Source: Azospirillum picis
GTDB taxonomy: Bacteria > Pseudomonadota > Alphaproteobacteria > Azospirillales > Azospirillaceae
Length of the DNA stretch: 64,000 nt
NCBI RefSeq assembly: GCF_017876115.1
Contig: NZ_JAGINO010000011.1
Coordinates: forward strand, 1 to 64,000
Direction of reading: 5' to 3'
Part shown: in pieces, positions 8,467-17,680 of the stretch
Numbering within the stretch: position 1 is the first letter of the stretch
Layout of the letters: each line of letters starts with the position of its first letter
Notes under the pieces: generated by a model
The model's database searches: none
Told to the model about the DNA's origin: nothing
What the model saw: only the letters and a program-made list of their open reading frames with translations
Position numbers and translations under genes: made by a program

Positions 8467-10260
8467 ATGGCGGCTGAGCCGGTGATGGTGGCGCTGGCGG
8501 GGATATCCATCGGCGGAGCGCTGGGGGTCCTCCTGGCCCTGTGGGCCGGGCGCCGGGCCAGGCGTCCGGGGAGCCGTGCGCCGACCTCCTGTCCGGAGAC
8601 GTCCCCTCCCGGCTCCTCCCGACCCGACTCCTCCCGCTGCGAGCCGCAGATCGGCGAGCGGCTGGAAATGGCGCTGGAGGCGACCGGGGCCGCGGTCTGG
8701 GATGCCGACCTGCTGGCCGGGGCCTGCTGGTGGTCCGACACCTTCCCGCGCATGCTGGGCTTTCGCGAACCGCCGACGATGCCGCCGGACTTCTGGGAAC
8801 GGCGCCTCCACCCGGACGACCGCGACCGCGTGCTGGCGCACATCGCCTCGCATCTGGCGGGAGAGACGTCCAGCTACGCCTACGCCTACCGGCTGCGGCA
8901 CGAGGACGGCGGCTGGGTATGGATCGCCGCGACCGGACGCGCCTTCCGCGACGAGACCGGGCGCGCCGTCCGCTACGCCGGCATCATGACCGACATCACC
9001 GAGGCCCGCCGGCAGGAGGCGCGCCTGCGCGCCAGCGAGGAGCGGCTGCTGAAGATCATGGAGGCGGCGCCCATCGCCGTGAACGTGACCACCCGCGACG
9101 GCCGCTGGCTGTTCTGCAACGCCCAGTCGGCCATCCTGATGGGCCGCGGGCGGGCGGAGCTGATGCGCACGCCTGTCACCGACCTCTATGCCGACCCGGC
9201 CGACCGCCGGGCGCTGATCGCCCGCTTCGACCGCGAGGGCGCCTTCCGCAATGCCGAGATCCGCTTCCGCCGGCCCGACGGCGGCATCGTCTGGGTGCTG
9301 TCGTCGTGGAACACCGTCGAGCTGGACGGCGAGGCGGCCCTGTTGACCTGGCTCTACGACATCACCGACCGCAAGCATGCCGAGTCCGCGATGGTGGAGG
9401 CGCGGGAGGCGGCGGAGCGGGCGCTGGCCGACCTGCGCGAGGCGCAGGAAAGCCTGATCCAGGCGGAGACCATGGCATCGCTCGGCCAACTGGTGGCCGG
9501 GGTGGCGCACGAGATCAACACGCCGATCGGCATCGGCCTGACCGCCGCCAGCCATATCGGCGAGCAGGCGCAGGTGTTGCGCGAGCGCTTCGTCGCCAAC
9601 GCCCTGCGCCGGTCCGAGTTCCTGGAGTTCCTCGACGGCCTGAACGAGAGCAGCCGCCTGCTGATGGCGAACATCGACCGCGCCGCCTCGCTGGTGCAGA
9701 GTTTCAAGCAGGTCGCGGTCGACCAGTCGTCCGGCGACCGGCGGCTGTTCGAGCTGGGCGGCTACGTCCACGAGCTGCTGTTCTCGCTGCGCCCGCGGCT
9801 GAAGCGCTCCGGGTTGAAGGTGGTGGTCGAGTGCGGCGAGGAGCTGACGATGGACAGCTTTCCCGGCGCGCTCGGGCAGGTGATGACCAACCTGGTGATC
9901 AACGCCCTCGTCCATGCCTACGGCGACGGCGACCGCGCCGGCGAGGCCCAGCCCGGAACGATCCGGATCGCCGCCCGCGCCGACGGCGCCGACCGGGTGC
10001 GGATCGACTTCATCGACGACGGTGCCGGCATCGCCCCGGAAACCCTGCCCAAGGTCTTCGATCCCTTCTTCACCACCAAGCGCGGGCAGGGCGGTTCGGG
10101 CCTCGGCCTCCACATCGTCTTCAACACCGTCACCGGCCCGCTGGGCGGCACCATCGCGGTGCAGTCGCGGCTGGGGCAGGGCACCCGCTTCATCCTCCAC
10201 CTCCCGCGCGAGGCCCCGGCGCTCCAGCCCGTGCCGGCGCAGGAGGCGGCGCTGACCTGA
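8467..10260 (+). CDS. Membrane-anchored PAS-PAS sensor histidine kinase
   Basis: 597 residues from ATG 8467, which follows the ribosome-binding stretch GAGCGGGGGAGGGG. One N-terminal hydrophobic segment (about 5-28) is followed by a basic/proline linker, two PAS domains (about 65-185, ending in the PAC-like YAGIMTDITEARRQEARL, and about 195-300, ending TWLYDITDRKHAE), a short coiled coil, then a HisKA core with phospho-acceptor His348 in VAGVAHEINTPIGIGL and an HATPase domain (NALVHAYGD, DFIDDGAGIAPETLPKVFDPFFTTK, GSGLGLHIVFNTV). The NTPIG H-box variant belongs to a well-known proteobacterial kinase subgroup. No response regulator is adjacent, so its partner is unknown. Signal unknown. Confidence 0.88.
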   Translation: MAAEPVMVALAGISIGGALGVLLALWAGRRARRPGSRAPTSCPETSPPGSSRPDSSRCEPQIGERLEMALEATGAAVWDADLLAGACWWSDTFPRMLGFREPPTMPPDFWERRLHPDDRDRVLAHIASHLAGETSSYAYAYRLRHEDGGWVWIAATGRAFRDETGRAVRYAGIMTDITEARRQEARLRASEERLLKIMEAAPIAVNVTTRDGRWLFCNAQSAILMGRGRAELMRTPVTDLYADPADRRALIARFDREGAFRNAEIRFRRPDGGIVWVLSSWNTVELDGEAALLTWLYDITDRKHAESAMVEAREAAERALADLREAQESLIQAETMASLGQLVAGVAHEINTPIGIGLTAASHIGEQAQVLRERFVANALRRSEFLEFLDGLNESSRLLMANIDRAASLVQSFKQVAVDQSSGDRRLFELGGYVHELLFSLRPRLKRSGLKVVVECGEELTMDSFPGALGQVMTNLVINALVHAYGDGDRAGEAQPGTIRIAARADGADRVRIDFIDDGAGIAPETLPKVFDPFFTTKRGQGGSGLGLHIVFNTVTGPLGGTIAVQSRLGQGTRFILHLPREAPALQPVPAQEAALT

Positions 10261-10303
10261 GCGGCAGGCCGCCCGCCTCCGTGCCAGCCGGTGACGGGGG
10301 CGC

Positions 10304-11152
10304 TCAGAGGTTCGGCAGCGTCTTCGGCATTCGTCCCGCCGCCTTGCCCTGCTTCAGGTCGCGCACGATCGAGGCGAAGCAGGATCTGACCTGGTCGCGG
10401 TCGTATTTCGCCTCGATGGGGCGGAGCGTGAAGAGGACGCTCGCCATCGACTGGTAGAACTGCATGTAGGACCAGTTCAGGCCGGCTCCCAGGACGGCGC
10501 CGGTGACGGGAACCGCCTGCAGCGCGACCTTCGGCACCACCGCGGCGGCATAGCGCACCGCCACGGTCGAAATGACGTCGGCCAGCTGCCCGGCGCCGAT
10601 CCGGCCGGCGAGCGCGACGCCGCCGACCCGCGCCGCGAAGAAGGCGAGGTCCGCGTCGTCGTCATCGTCCAGCGGGCCGCCGTAGGCGAAGGCCTCCAGG
10701 CAGGTGGCCTGCACCCCGACATCCTCCAGGTCGGCCCCCTTGGAACGGGCGACGTCGGCGATCGACCGCAGGATGGTGACGGTGGTGAGCGGCAGCTCGA
10801 CCAGCACGGCGGGAAGGCCGAAGAAGCCGCTGACCCCGCCGGACACGGCGGCCAGCGCCCCGTACCAGCGCTTGGAGGCCTCGCGCCCGGCGTCCTTGTC
10901 CATGCGGGACATCGCCACCTGCTGCGCGTATTCCAGCGCCTCGCGGACCTTGAGCATCACCTCGTTGCGGAAGCCGCCGGGAAGCGCCTCGAAGCCCTTT
11001 TCGATCGTGCTGCCCAGGGTGGACATCAGGCTCATCAGCGCGCCCTGGGCCGCCAGGTACTCGTTGGCCGCGCCGACGAGCGTCTCGTACTCCTCGGCGT
11101 CCAGCAGGGCGCAGGCATTGGTCTGGCGTGCGGTCAAGGTGCTCTCCGGCAT
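10304..11152 (-). CDS. EcsC family protein
   Basis: A 282-residue protein of the EcsC family, named after a Bacillus subtilis gene next to an ABC transporter but of undefined biochemical role. Visible family features: a central glycine/hydrophobic stretch (SGGVSGFFGLPAVLVELPL, then TTVTILRSIADVARSKG), the block LEAFAYGG, and a C-terminal region VPKVALQAVPVTGAVLGAGLNWSYMQFY. An acidic run DDDDDAD lies in the middle. It has amphipathic rather than clear transmembrane segments. It is convergent with the PAS kinase and divergent from glgX. Function unknown. Confidence 0.75.
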   Translation of the reverse strand: MPESTLTARQTNACALLDAEEYETLVGAANEYLAAQGALMSLMSTLGSTIEKGFEALPGGFRNEVMLKVREALEYAQQVAMSRMDKDAGREASKRWYGALAAVSGGVSGFFGLPAVLVELPLTTVTILRSIADVARSKGADLEDVGVQATCLEAFAYGGPLDDDDDADLAFFAARVGGVALAGRIGAGQLADVISTVAVRYAAAVVPKVALQAVPVTGAVLGAGLNWSYMQFYQSMASVLFTLRPIEAKYDRDQVRSCFASIVRDLKQGKAAGRMPKTLPNL

Positions 11153-11326
11153 CGGCGGTCTCCCGGCGTCAAGGGGCGTCTTTGCGGTCCCGCGGGCGGC
11201 CCGCGAGGCAGGAGATGGGAACGGCGGGCCTCCGTTGCACCGGGCGGATGGCGGATCGGCGCGCCGTCCGGCACGGCGGCGGCGGCGCCGTCCATGGGAA
11301 AAGCCGCGGCTCCGGGTGATCCCGGG

Positions 11327-11354
11327 TTGCGCATCCGATTGATCGCGCTATGGT
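11327..11354 (+). promoter_or_regulatory. Candidate sigma-70 promoter of glgX
   Basis: TTGCGC at 11327-11332 and TATGGT at 11349-11354 with a 16-base spacer, ending about 50 bases before the preferred glgX start. The same TATGGT -10 appears before the peptide transporter operon at 18.59 kb. Confidence 0.4.
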
Positions 11355-11406
11355 TTACCGGTCAATCCCAGGTTTCCTTTCGGCTTTCTCCACCCCGGTA
11401 GCCCGC

Positions 11407-13548
11407 ATGCCATCCAACACCCCCGCCCGCACCCCGGTCTGGCCCGGCAAGCCCTATCCGCTCGGCGCCACCTGGGACGGCTTCGGCGTCAACTTCGCGC
11501 TCTTCTCGGCCCATGCCGAGCGGGTGGAGCTGTGCCTGTTCGACAAGACCGGCCAGCGCGAGGTGGAGCGGGTCACCCTGCCGGAACACACTGACGAGGT
11601 CTGGCACGGCTACCTGCCCGACGCGCGGCCCGGCCTGCTCTACGGCTACCGCGTCCACGGCCCCTACGAGCCGGAGGAAGGCCACCGCTTCAACCCGAAC
11701 AAGCTGCTGATCGACCCTTATGCGCGGGCGCTGTTCGGCGGCTTCAAATGGTCGGATGCCCATTACGGCTACCGGGTCGGCTCGACGCGGGAGGACCTGT
11801 CCTTCGACCGGCGCGACAATGCCCGCGGCATGCCGAAATGCCGGGTGGTCGACGGCGCCTTCACCTGGGGCCACGACCGCCGCCGCCAGGTTCCCTGGAC
11901 CGACACGGTGGTGTACGAGACCCACGTCCGCGGCTTCACCATGCGCCACCCGGAGGTGCCGGCCCACCTGCGCGGCACCTTCGCCGGCCTCTCGACCCAG
12001 CGGGTGATCGAGTATCTGCGGGCGCTCGGCATCACCTCGGTGGAGTTCCTGCCGGTGCAGGCGGTGGCCGACGAACAGCATCTGGTCACCCGCGGCCTGA
12101 CCAACTACTGGGGCTACAACACCATCGGCTTCTTCGCGCCGGAGCCGCGCTACATGAACACCGGCGTGCTGTCGGAGTTCAAGACGATGGTCGCCCGCCT
12201 GCACGAGGCGGGGATCGAGGTGATCCTGGACGTCGTCTACAACCACACGGCCGAGGGCAACCACCTGGGACCGACCCTGTCCTTCAAGGGCATCGACAAT
12301 CTCAGCTACTACCGGCTGATGCCGGACACGCCGCGCTACTACATCAACGACACCGGCACTGGGAACACCCTGGATTTCAGCCACCCGCGGGTGGTGCAGA
12401 TGGTGATGGATTCCTTGCGTTACTGGGTGACGGAGATGCATGTCGACGGCTTCCGCTTCGACCTCGCCACCGTGCTGGCGCGGGAGCCCTACGGCTACGA
12501 CCCCGGCTCGGGCTTCCTCGACGCCGTGCGCCAGGACCCGGTACTGGCCGACGTGAAGCTGATCGCCGAGCCGTGGGACGTCGGCCCCGGCGGCTACCAG
12601 GTCGGCAACTTCCCGCCCGGCTGGGCGGAGTGGAACGACCGCTACCGCGACACGGTGCGCCGCTACTGGCGCGGCGACGACGGCATGCTGCCGGAACTGG
12701 CCGGGCGCATTGCCGGATCGGCCGACCTGTTCGAGAAGCGTGGACGCCGCCCCTGGGCCAGCGTGAACTTCATCACCGCCCATGACGGCTTCACCCTGCA
12801 CGACCTCGTCACCTACAACGACAAGCACAACTGGGCGAACGGCGAGGAGAACCGCGACGGTCACTCCTCCAACTGTTCCTGGAACCACGGCGTGGAGGGC
12901 GAGACCGCCGATCCGGCGGTCGGCGAGCTGCGGGCACGGCAGAAGCGCAACCTGCTGGCGACGCTGATGCTGTCGCAGGGCACGCCGATGATGCTGGCCG
13001 GCGACGAGCTGGACCACAGCCAGCGGGGCAACAACAACGCCTATTGCCAGGACAACGACCTCACCTGGCTCGACTGGTCGAGGCGCGACGGCGCGACGGT
13101 GTCCTTCGTCCGCCGGCTGGTTGCCCTGCGCCGCGCCCACCCGGTGCTGCGCCGTGCCGGCTTCCTGCATGGGCGGGAGGTGGCGGCCAACGGGCTGAAG
13201 GACATCGTCTGGTACAACGCGCAGGGTCTGGAGAAGACCGCGGAGCACTGGCGCAACACCCAGGCGCGCTGCATCGTCCTGCTGTTGAACGGCCGCGCCG
13301 GCACCCATGTCGGGACGGACGGCCAGCCGCTCACCGACGGCGTGCTGCTGATCGTGCTGAACGCCCATGCCGACACCATGGCGGTGACGCTGCCCGACGT
13401 GCCGGGCGGGCGGGGCTGGCGCTGCATCCTCGACACCCGGGTCGACGACGGCGCCGGCGACGAGCGCATGCAGTTGGCCGGCCGCGCCATGATGGTCGAC
13501 GGGCGCACCGTGCTGGTCTTCACGCTGATGGAGCAGGCCGGGATGTGA
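11407..13548 (+). CDS. glgX: Glycogen debranching enzyme GlgX
   Basis: A 713-residue GH13 (isoamylase-type) enzyme that hydrolyses alpha-1,6 branches of glycogen or limit dextrin. An N-terminal CBM48-like domain (about 10-110, YPLGATWDGFGVNFALFSAHAERVELCLFD) precedes the barrel. Catalytic regions: nucleophile Asp in DGFRFDLATVL, acid Glu in LIAEPWDVGPGGYQVG, and transition-state Asp in TAHDGFTLHDL; VVYNHTAEG is region I. An in-frame ATG 19 codons upstream (11350) gives a less conserved N-terminus. With malQ 1.4 kb downstream it supports glycogen and maltodextrin turnover. The intervening gene is a receiver protein. Confidence 0.93.
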   Translation: MPSNTPARTPVWPGKPYPLGATWDGFGVNFALFSAHAERVELCLFDKTGQREVERVTLPEHTDEVWHGYLPDARPGLLYGYRVHGPYEPEEGHRFNPNKLLIDPYARALFGGFKWSDAHYGYRVGSTREDLSFDRRDNARGMPKCRVVDGAFTWGHDRRRQVPWTDTVVYETHVRGFTMRHPEVPAHLRGTFAGLSTQRVIEYLRALGITSVEFLPVQAVADEQHLVTRGLTNYWGYNTIGFFAPEPRYMNTGVLSEFKTMVARLHEAGIEVILDVVYNHTAEGNHLGPTLSFKGIDNLSYYRLMPDTPRYYINDTGTGNTLDFSHPRVVQMVMDSLRYWVTEMHVDGFRFDLATVLAREPYGYDPGSGFLDAVRQDPVLADVKLIAEPWDVGPGGYQVGNFPPGWAEWNDRYRDTVRRYWRGDDGMLPELAGRIAGSADLFEKRGRRPWASVNFITAHDGFTLHDLVTYNDKHNWANGEENRDGHSSNCSWNHGVEGETADPAVGELRARQKRNLLATLMLSQGTPMMLAGDELDHSQRGNNNAYCQDNDLTWLDWSRRDGATVSFVRRLVALRRAHPVLRRAGFLHGREVAANGLKDIVWYNAQGLEKTAEHWRNTQARCIVLLLNGRAGTHVGTDGQPLTDGVLLIVLNAHADTMAVTLPDVPGGRGWRCILDTRVDDGAGDERMQLAGRAMMVDGRTVLVFTLMEQAGM

Positions 13549-13690
13549 GCGGGGGAGGGGGCGCCCTGCGATCATTCGTCCACTGTCCATCCGTCCGGCC
13601 GAGATGCTACGGCGACGGGGACGGTCAAAGCGTGCTAGCCTGCGTCGCCGCGCTCTCGGGGGCGGCCGCAGCGGAGCTTCGGGTGGGACG

Positions 13691-14827
13691 ATGCCGGATT
13701 ACGATTTCTCGCAGATCGACGCCGCGATCATCGACAGCCAGCTCAACACCGGGCGCCTGTTCCGCGACGTGCTGATCCGCATGAACTTCCGCCGGGCCGA
13801 GGTCTTCGATTCCGTGCGCGCGGCGGCGGGTCTGCTGGTTGCCGGCATGCCCGACCTGCTGCTGGTCGACGCCGACGCCGAGGATTCCGAAGCCTTCCGC
13901 TTCATCCGCTCGCTGCGCAACGATTCGGGCGTGCCCAACCCCTTCGCCTGCGTGATCGTCACCACCTGGACTCCGACGCCGGCGTTGCTGGCGCGGGTGA
14001 GCAACGTCGGCGGCGACGACCTGCTGATGAAGCCGGTGTCGCCCAAGCAGATGCGCGAGCGGATCGTCAGCCTGATCGAGGCGCGCAAGGGCTTCGTCGT
14101 CACCGCCGACTACACCGGTCCCGACCGCCGCAAGGCACCGCGCGAAGGCGCGCAGATCCCGGTGCTGGACGCGCCCAACACGCTGCGGCTGAAGGCGACG
14201 GGCCAATGGACCCAGTCGGGCGCGCGCATGCTGCTGAACGAGGCGGTCGCGACCGTCGCCTGCTGGAAGCGGCTGCGCGCCAGCATCCAGATCGCCTTCC
14301 TGGCGGAGTTCGCCCTTCCCGGCCTGGCGCGGCCGGTCCCGGACCGGCTGGCCCTCGACCATCTCGCCCGCATCGCCGGCTTCGCCGACGATCTGCTGCG
14401 CCGCCTCGGCGAGGGGGACGGTGCCGCCGACGCCGGCGACCACGCGCCGGTGGAGGCGGTGGCCCATGCCGTCAAGGCGCTGGCCGAGACCATCGGCGCC
14501 ACCGCCGAGGCTGCCGGTCCGGCCGCCAGCCCCGCTGGTGTCCCGGCCGCCGACCTGACCGTCGACCTCGCGCAGCTCCAGGCGCTGACCCGCGCGCTGA
14601 TGCAGGCGGTCGATCCCGACCGGCCGCTGGACGCCATGGTGCGCGAGGTGGCGGCGGCCGTCTCCAGCTACCGCGGCCGGCTGGAGCAGATGGCCCTGGC
14701 CAAGGCCGCCGCGGCATCGTCCCAGCCGGCCTTGCCGGCCGAGGCGGCGGACGCGATGCCGCCGGTGCCCGATGCCCTGCACCAGTCGCAGGCCGGCCGG
14801 GCGGCAGGCGCGGTTCCGGCCGGCTGA
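13691..14827 (+). CDS. Receiver-domain protein with uncharacterised C-terminal region
   Basis: 378 residues from ATG 13691. Residues about 8-125 form a CheY-like receiver: phospho-acceptor Asp60 in DLLLVDADAED, Thr/Trp near 91-93 in VIVTTWTP, and Lys114 in LLMKPVS; the usual N-terminal acidic pair is reduced (AAIIDSQ has one Asp). Next comes a linker with DYTGPDRRKAPR, a motif often seen after receivers in alphaproteobacteria, then an Ala-rich helical C-terminus with no DNA-binding or enzymatic motif that I recognise. The protein ends in a low-complexity Ala/Pro tail. It lies between glgX and malQ on the same strand, so it may be co-transcribed with them; whether it regulates glycogen use is unknown. 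Confidence 0.75.
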   Translation: MPDYDFSQIDAAIIDSQLNTGRLFRDVLIRMNFRRAEVFDSVRAAAGLLVAGMPDLLLVDADAEDSEAFRFIRSLRNDSGVPNPFACVIVTTWTPTPALLARVSNVGGDDLLMKPVSPKQMRERIVSLIEARKGFVVTADYTGPDRRKAPREGAQIPVLDAPNTLRLKATGQWTQSGARMLLNEAVATVACWKRLRASIQIAFLAEFALPGLARPVPDRLALDHLARIAGFADDLLRRLGEGDGAADAGDHAPVEAVAHAVKALAETIGATAEAAGPAASPAGVPAADLTVDLAQLQALTRALMQAVDPDRPLDAMVREVAAAVSSYRGRLEQMALAKAAAASSQPALPAEAADAMPPVPDALHQSQAGRAAGAVPAG

Positions 14828-14939
14828 ATGCGGCTCCGTTGCCGGATGCGGTCCCGATGTCATAGGCCGCCGGTCTGCATTGACGCGGGCCGCCATCCGC
14901 ACAATCCCTATGTGTCCGAATTACTCCCGGGGACTCTGA

Positions 14940-17159
14940 ATGAGTGATCTCGACCGTCTGGCCGATCTGCTTGGACTCGAACCGGTCTACCATGACATCT
15001 GGGGCAACCGGCGGGAGACCTCGGCCGCCACCAAACGGGCGCTGGTCGCGGCCATGGGGCTGAACGCCGCCACCGATGCGGACGTCGCCGCCAGCCTTGC
15101 CGCGGTGGAGCGGCGGGGTTGGAGCCGTCCGCTGCCGCCGGTGCTGGTGGCCGGCGAAGGGCAGCGGATCGAGCTGGCGGCCGCGCTGCCGGACGGCCTG
15201 GGGGACGCCACCCTGCGCTGGACCCTGACCCCGGAAGGCGGCTCCGCCGAGGGCGGCACGGTCACCGTGCGCGACCTGACCGTGACGGGGCGGGCGACGA
15301 TCGACGGCGCCGGCTACGAGCGCCGCGGGCTGGGCGGGCTGCTGCCGGTGTCGCTGCCCATCGGCTACCACCGGCTGGAGGTGGCCCTGGAGATGGCCCT
15401 GGAGATGGGTGGGGAGGCCGGCGCACCGGGGGCCGGCACCCTGGCCGGTGCCACCACGCTGATCGTGGCGCCCGAGCGCTGCGTGACGGTCGAGGAGGTG
15501 GTTCCGGCCGGCCGCACCTGGGGCATCGGCCTGCAGGTCTACTCGCTGCGCTCCGGCCGCGATTGGGGGATGGGCGATTTCGGCGACCTCGCCCGCTTCG
15601 CCGGCACCGCCGGCCGGCTGGGGGCCGGGCTGGTCGGGCTGAACCCGCTGCACGCGCTGTTCCCGGCCGACCCTCACCACATCGGCCCCTATTCGCCGTC
15701 GAGCCGTCAGTTCCTCAATATCCTCTACATCGACGTGGCCGCCGTGCCGGAACTGGACGGCGCCGACGACCTGCAGGCCCGCATCGCTGCGCCGGCCTTC
15801 CGGCAGGCGCTGGCCGACGCGCGGCAGGCCGAACTGATCGATTACTCGGCGGTGGCGGCGCTGAAGCTGCCGGTGCTGGAGGCGCTGCACGCGCGGTTCC
15901 ACGCGCTGCCCGGCGACCACCCGCGCAAGGCCGCCTATGCCGCCTTCCGGCAGGAGATGGGGGCCGCGCTGGAGCGCCACGCCCTGTTCGACGCCCTGCA
16001 CGAGCATTTCTTCCGCGCCGACCCGTCGCAATGGATGTGGCGGAGCTGGCCTGCGGCCTTCCAGGATCCGGAGAGCGCCGAGGTCGCCGCCTTCGCCGCC
16101 GAGCATGCCGCGCGCGTCGATTTCTTCGCCTGGGCGCAGTTCGAGGCCGACCGCCAGCTTGGCGAGGCGGCCGCCCGGGGGCGGGCGGCCGGGCTCGCGC
16201 TGGGCTTCTACCGCGACCTCGCCGTCGCCGCCCATCCCGGCGGCGGCTCCGCCTGGGCCGACCCCTCGATCCTGGTGCAGGGCGCCAATGTCGGCGCCCC
16301 GCCGGACCAGTTCAACCTGAACGGCCAGAACTGGGGCCTGGCGCCGCTGTCGCCGCTCGGCCTGCGCGAGGCGGGCTATCGCCCCTTCATCGAGATGCTG
16401 CGCGCCAACATGCGCCACGCCGGGGCGCTGCGCATCGACCATGTGATGGCGCTGCAGCATCTGTTCTGGATCCCCGAGGACGGCAGCGACGGCGCCTATG
16501 TCGAGTACCCGTTCCACGAGCTGCTGCGCATCGTGGCGCTGGAGAGCCGGCGCAACCGCTGCGTGGTGATCGGCGAGGATCTGGGCACCGTTCCGGAGGG
16601 CTTCCGCCCGGCGCTGGAACGGGCCGGCATCCTCAGCTACCGGGTACTCTATTTCGAGCGGACGCCTGACGGCGGCTTCAAGCGGCCCGGCGACTATCCG
16701 GCCGGTTCGATGGCGACGGTCAGCACCCACGACCTTGCCCCCTTCAAGGGTTTCTGGACCGGCCGCGACCTGGAGTGGCGCACGCGCCTCGGCCTCTATC
16801 CCGACGACGCCAGCCGCGACAAGGACCGCTGGGACCGCGGCGTCGACCGCTGGCGCCTGCTGCAGGCGCTGTCGCAGGAAGGGCTGCGCCCGGACTCCTA
16901 CCCCAGCGACGACGGCGACCAGCCTTTCCGCACCGAACTGGCCGCCGCCGTCCACGCCTATCTGGCGCGCACGCCCTCGCGCATCGTCATGGTGCAGATC
17001 GAGGATGCGCTGTGCGAGGACGAGCAGCCCAACCTGCCCGGCACCGTCGACCAGCATCCGAACTGGCGCCGTCGACTGACCCGCGAGGTCGAGCAATTGG
17101 ACGGCGACGCCGAGCTTGCCCAGGTGATCGCCCCCATGGCCGGCGGAACCGCCGCCTGA
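14940..17159 (+). CDS. malQ: 4-alpha-glucanotransferase (amylomaltase)
   Basis: A 739-residue GH77 disproportionating enzyme that transfers maltooligosyl units between alpha-1,4 glucans. A long N-terminal domain (about 1-190) of the kind found in proteobacterial MalQ starts DLLGLEPVYHDIWGNRRETS. The catalytic core includes WGIGLQVYSLRSGRDWGMGDFGDL, GLNPLHALFP, YSPSSRQFLNILYID, the nucleophile region ALRIDHVMALQHLFWIP, VIGEDLGTVPEGF and the third acid in VSTHDLAPFKGFW. With GlgX it would process branched glycogen into maltodextrins and glucose. An 8-bp inverted repeat (AGCCCCGC/GCGGGGCT, 17166-17200) follows without a T run. Confidence 0.95.
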   Translation: MSDLDRLADLLGLEPVYHDIWGNRRETSAATKRALVAAMGLNAATDADVAASLAAVERRGWSRPLPPVLVAGEGQRIELAAALPDGLGDATLRWTLTPEGGSAEGGTVTVRDLTVTGRATIDGAGYERRGLGGLLPVSLPIGYHRLEVALEMALEMGGEAGAPGAGTLAGATTLIVAPERCVTVEEVVPAGRTWGIGLQVYSLRSGRDWGMGDFGDLARFAGTAGRLGAGLVGLNPLHALFPADPHHIGPYSPSSRQFLNILYIDVAAVPELDGADDLQARIAAPAFRQALADARQAELIDYSAVAALKLPVLEALHARFHALPGDHPRKAAYAAFRQEMGAALERHALFDALHEHFFRADPSQWMWRSWPAAFQDPESAEVAAFAAEHAARVDFFAWAQFEADRQLGEAAARGRAAGLALGFYRDLAVAAHPGGGSAWADPSILVQGANVGAPPDQFNLNGQNWGLAPLSPLGLREAGYRPFIEMLRANMRHAGALRIDHVMALQHLFWIPEDGSDGAYVEYPFHELLRIVALESRRNRCVVIGEDLGTVPEGFRPALERAGILSYRVLYFERTPDGGFKRPGDYPAGSMATVSTHDLAPFKGFWTGRDLEWRTRLGLYPDDASRDKDRWDRGVDRWRLLQALSQEGLRPDSYPSDDGDQPFRTELAAAVHAYLARTPSRIVMVQIEDALCEDEQPNLPGTVDQHPNWRRRLTREVEQLDGDAELAQVIAPMAGGTAA

Positions 17160-17250
17160 TCCGGCAGCCCCGCTTCCGGCGGCAGCGCGGGGGCGGGGCT
17201 TGGGGGGCAGGGGGGTGCCGATGGGGATGGCGGGACGCCGGATCGGAAAA

Positions 17251-17267
17251 TTTCACGCCGGGTGAAA
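17251..17267. repeat. Inverted repeat upstream of tRNA-Gln promoter
   Basis: Perfect 6-bp arms TTTCAC and GTGAAA around GCCGG, flanked by A runs on both sides. It lies just ahead of the tRNA promoter. Could be an operator or a weak terminator for malQ; the lack of T after the right arm on the plus strand argues against the latter. Confidence 0.35.
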
Positions 17268-17275
17268 AAACCCCC

Positions 17276-17304
17276 TGTACAGCCTGTCACCGCATTGGTA
17301 TAAG
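17276..17304 (+). promoter_or_regulatory. Promoter of first tRNA-Gln
   Basis: TGTACA at 17276-17281 and TATAAG at 17299-17304, 17-base spacer, ending 48 bases before the tRNA. The -10 is good and the -35 moderate. The second tRNA-Gln copy does not carry this promoter; upstream of it only a TTGACG at 45023 with a poor -10 is seen. Confidence 0.5.
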
Positions 17305-17352
17305 CCCGCCCACACCACGGGGAACGGCAGTTTGGCCGCCCCGGTGACGGTC

Positions 17353-17426
17353 TGGGGGATCGTCTAGCGGTAGGACAGCGGACTCTGACTCCGCCAGCCT
17401 AGGTTCGAATCCTAGTCCCCCAACCA
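17353..17426 (+). tRNA. tRNA-Gln (anticodon CTG), copy 1
   Basis: A 74-nt tRNA with encoded CCA. Acceptor stem TGGGGGA/TCCCCCA, D-arm with AGCGGTAGGACAG, anticodon stem GCGGA/TCCGC enclosing loop CTCTGAC (anticodon CTG, reads CAG), T-arm with GGTTCGAATCC. It is identical over its full length to the copy at 45127-45200. Confidence 0.97.
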
Positions 17427-17680
17427 ACTCTCACGACTTCCTTTTGTAAACAGCCGCGCGGTTTCGCCGCTCCTGCATGGCCCGCAGGTGGTGCCCATGG
17501 CTGTAGCCCAACGCTGCGGCACAAAACTGCTGCCTGAACCGCTCCGGGTTTCCTGGGCCATCTGTGTTGCGTCACGCCGCCAGAACGACGTCCTCAAGGG
17601 TTGGGTGACGCGGGTTTCGTCATGATGACCCCACTCTCTCGGATGATGGGGCCTTCGGGAAACCCGGGGCGGTGCGGTCT

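Noticed and set aside
5829..8843. A 1004-codon minus-strand open frame
   Set aside because: Antisense to gatB and overlapping the signal-peptide protein; composition is that of a shadow frame.
17166..17200. Terminator after malQ
   Set aside because: An 8-bp GC stem with 19-base loop but no T run; not enough to call.
17416..17475. Attachment site of an integrative element at the tRNA-Gln 3' end
   Set aside because: The second copy is a full tRNA with similarity on both flanks, not just a 3' fragment, and no integrase is present in the window. Reported instead as duplicated loci.
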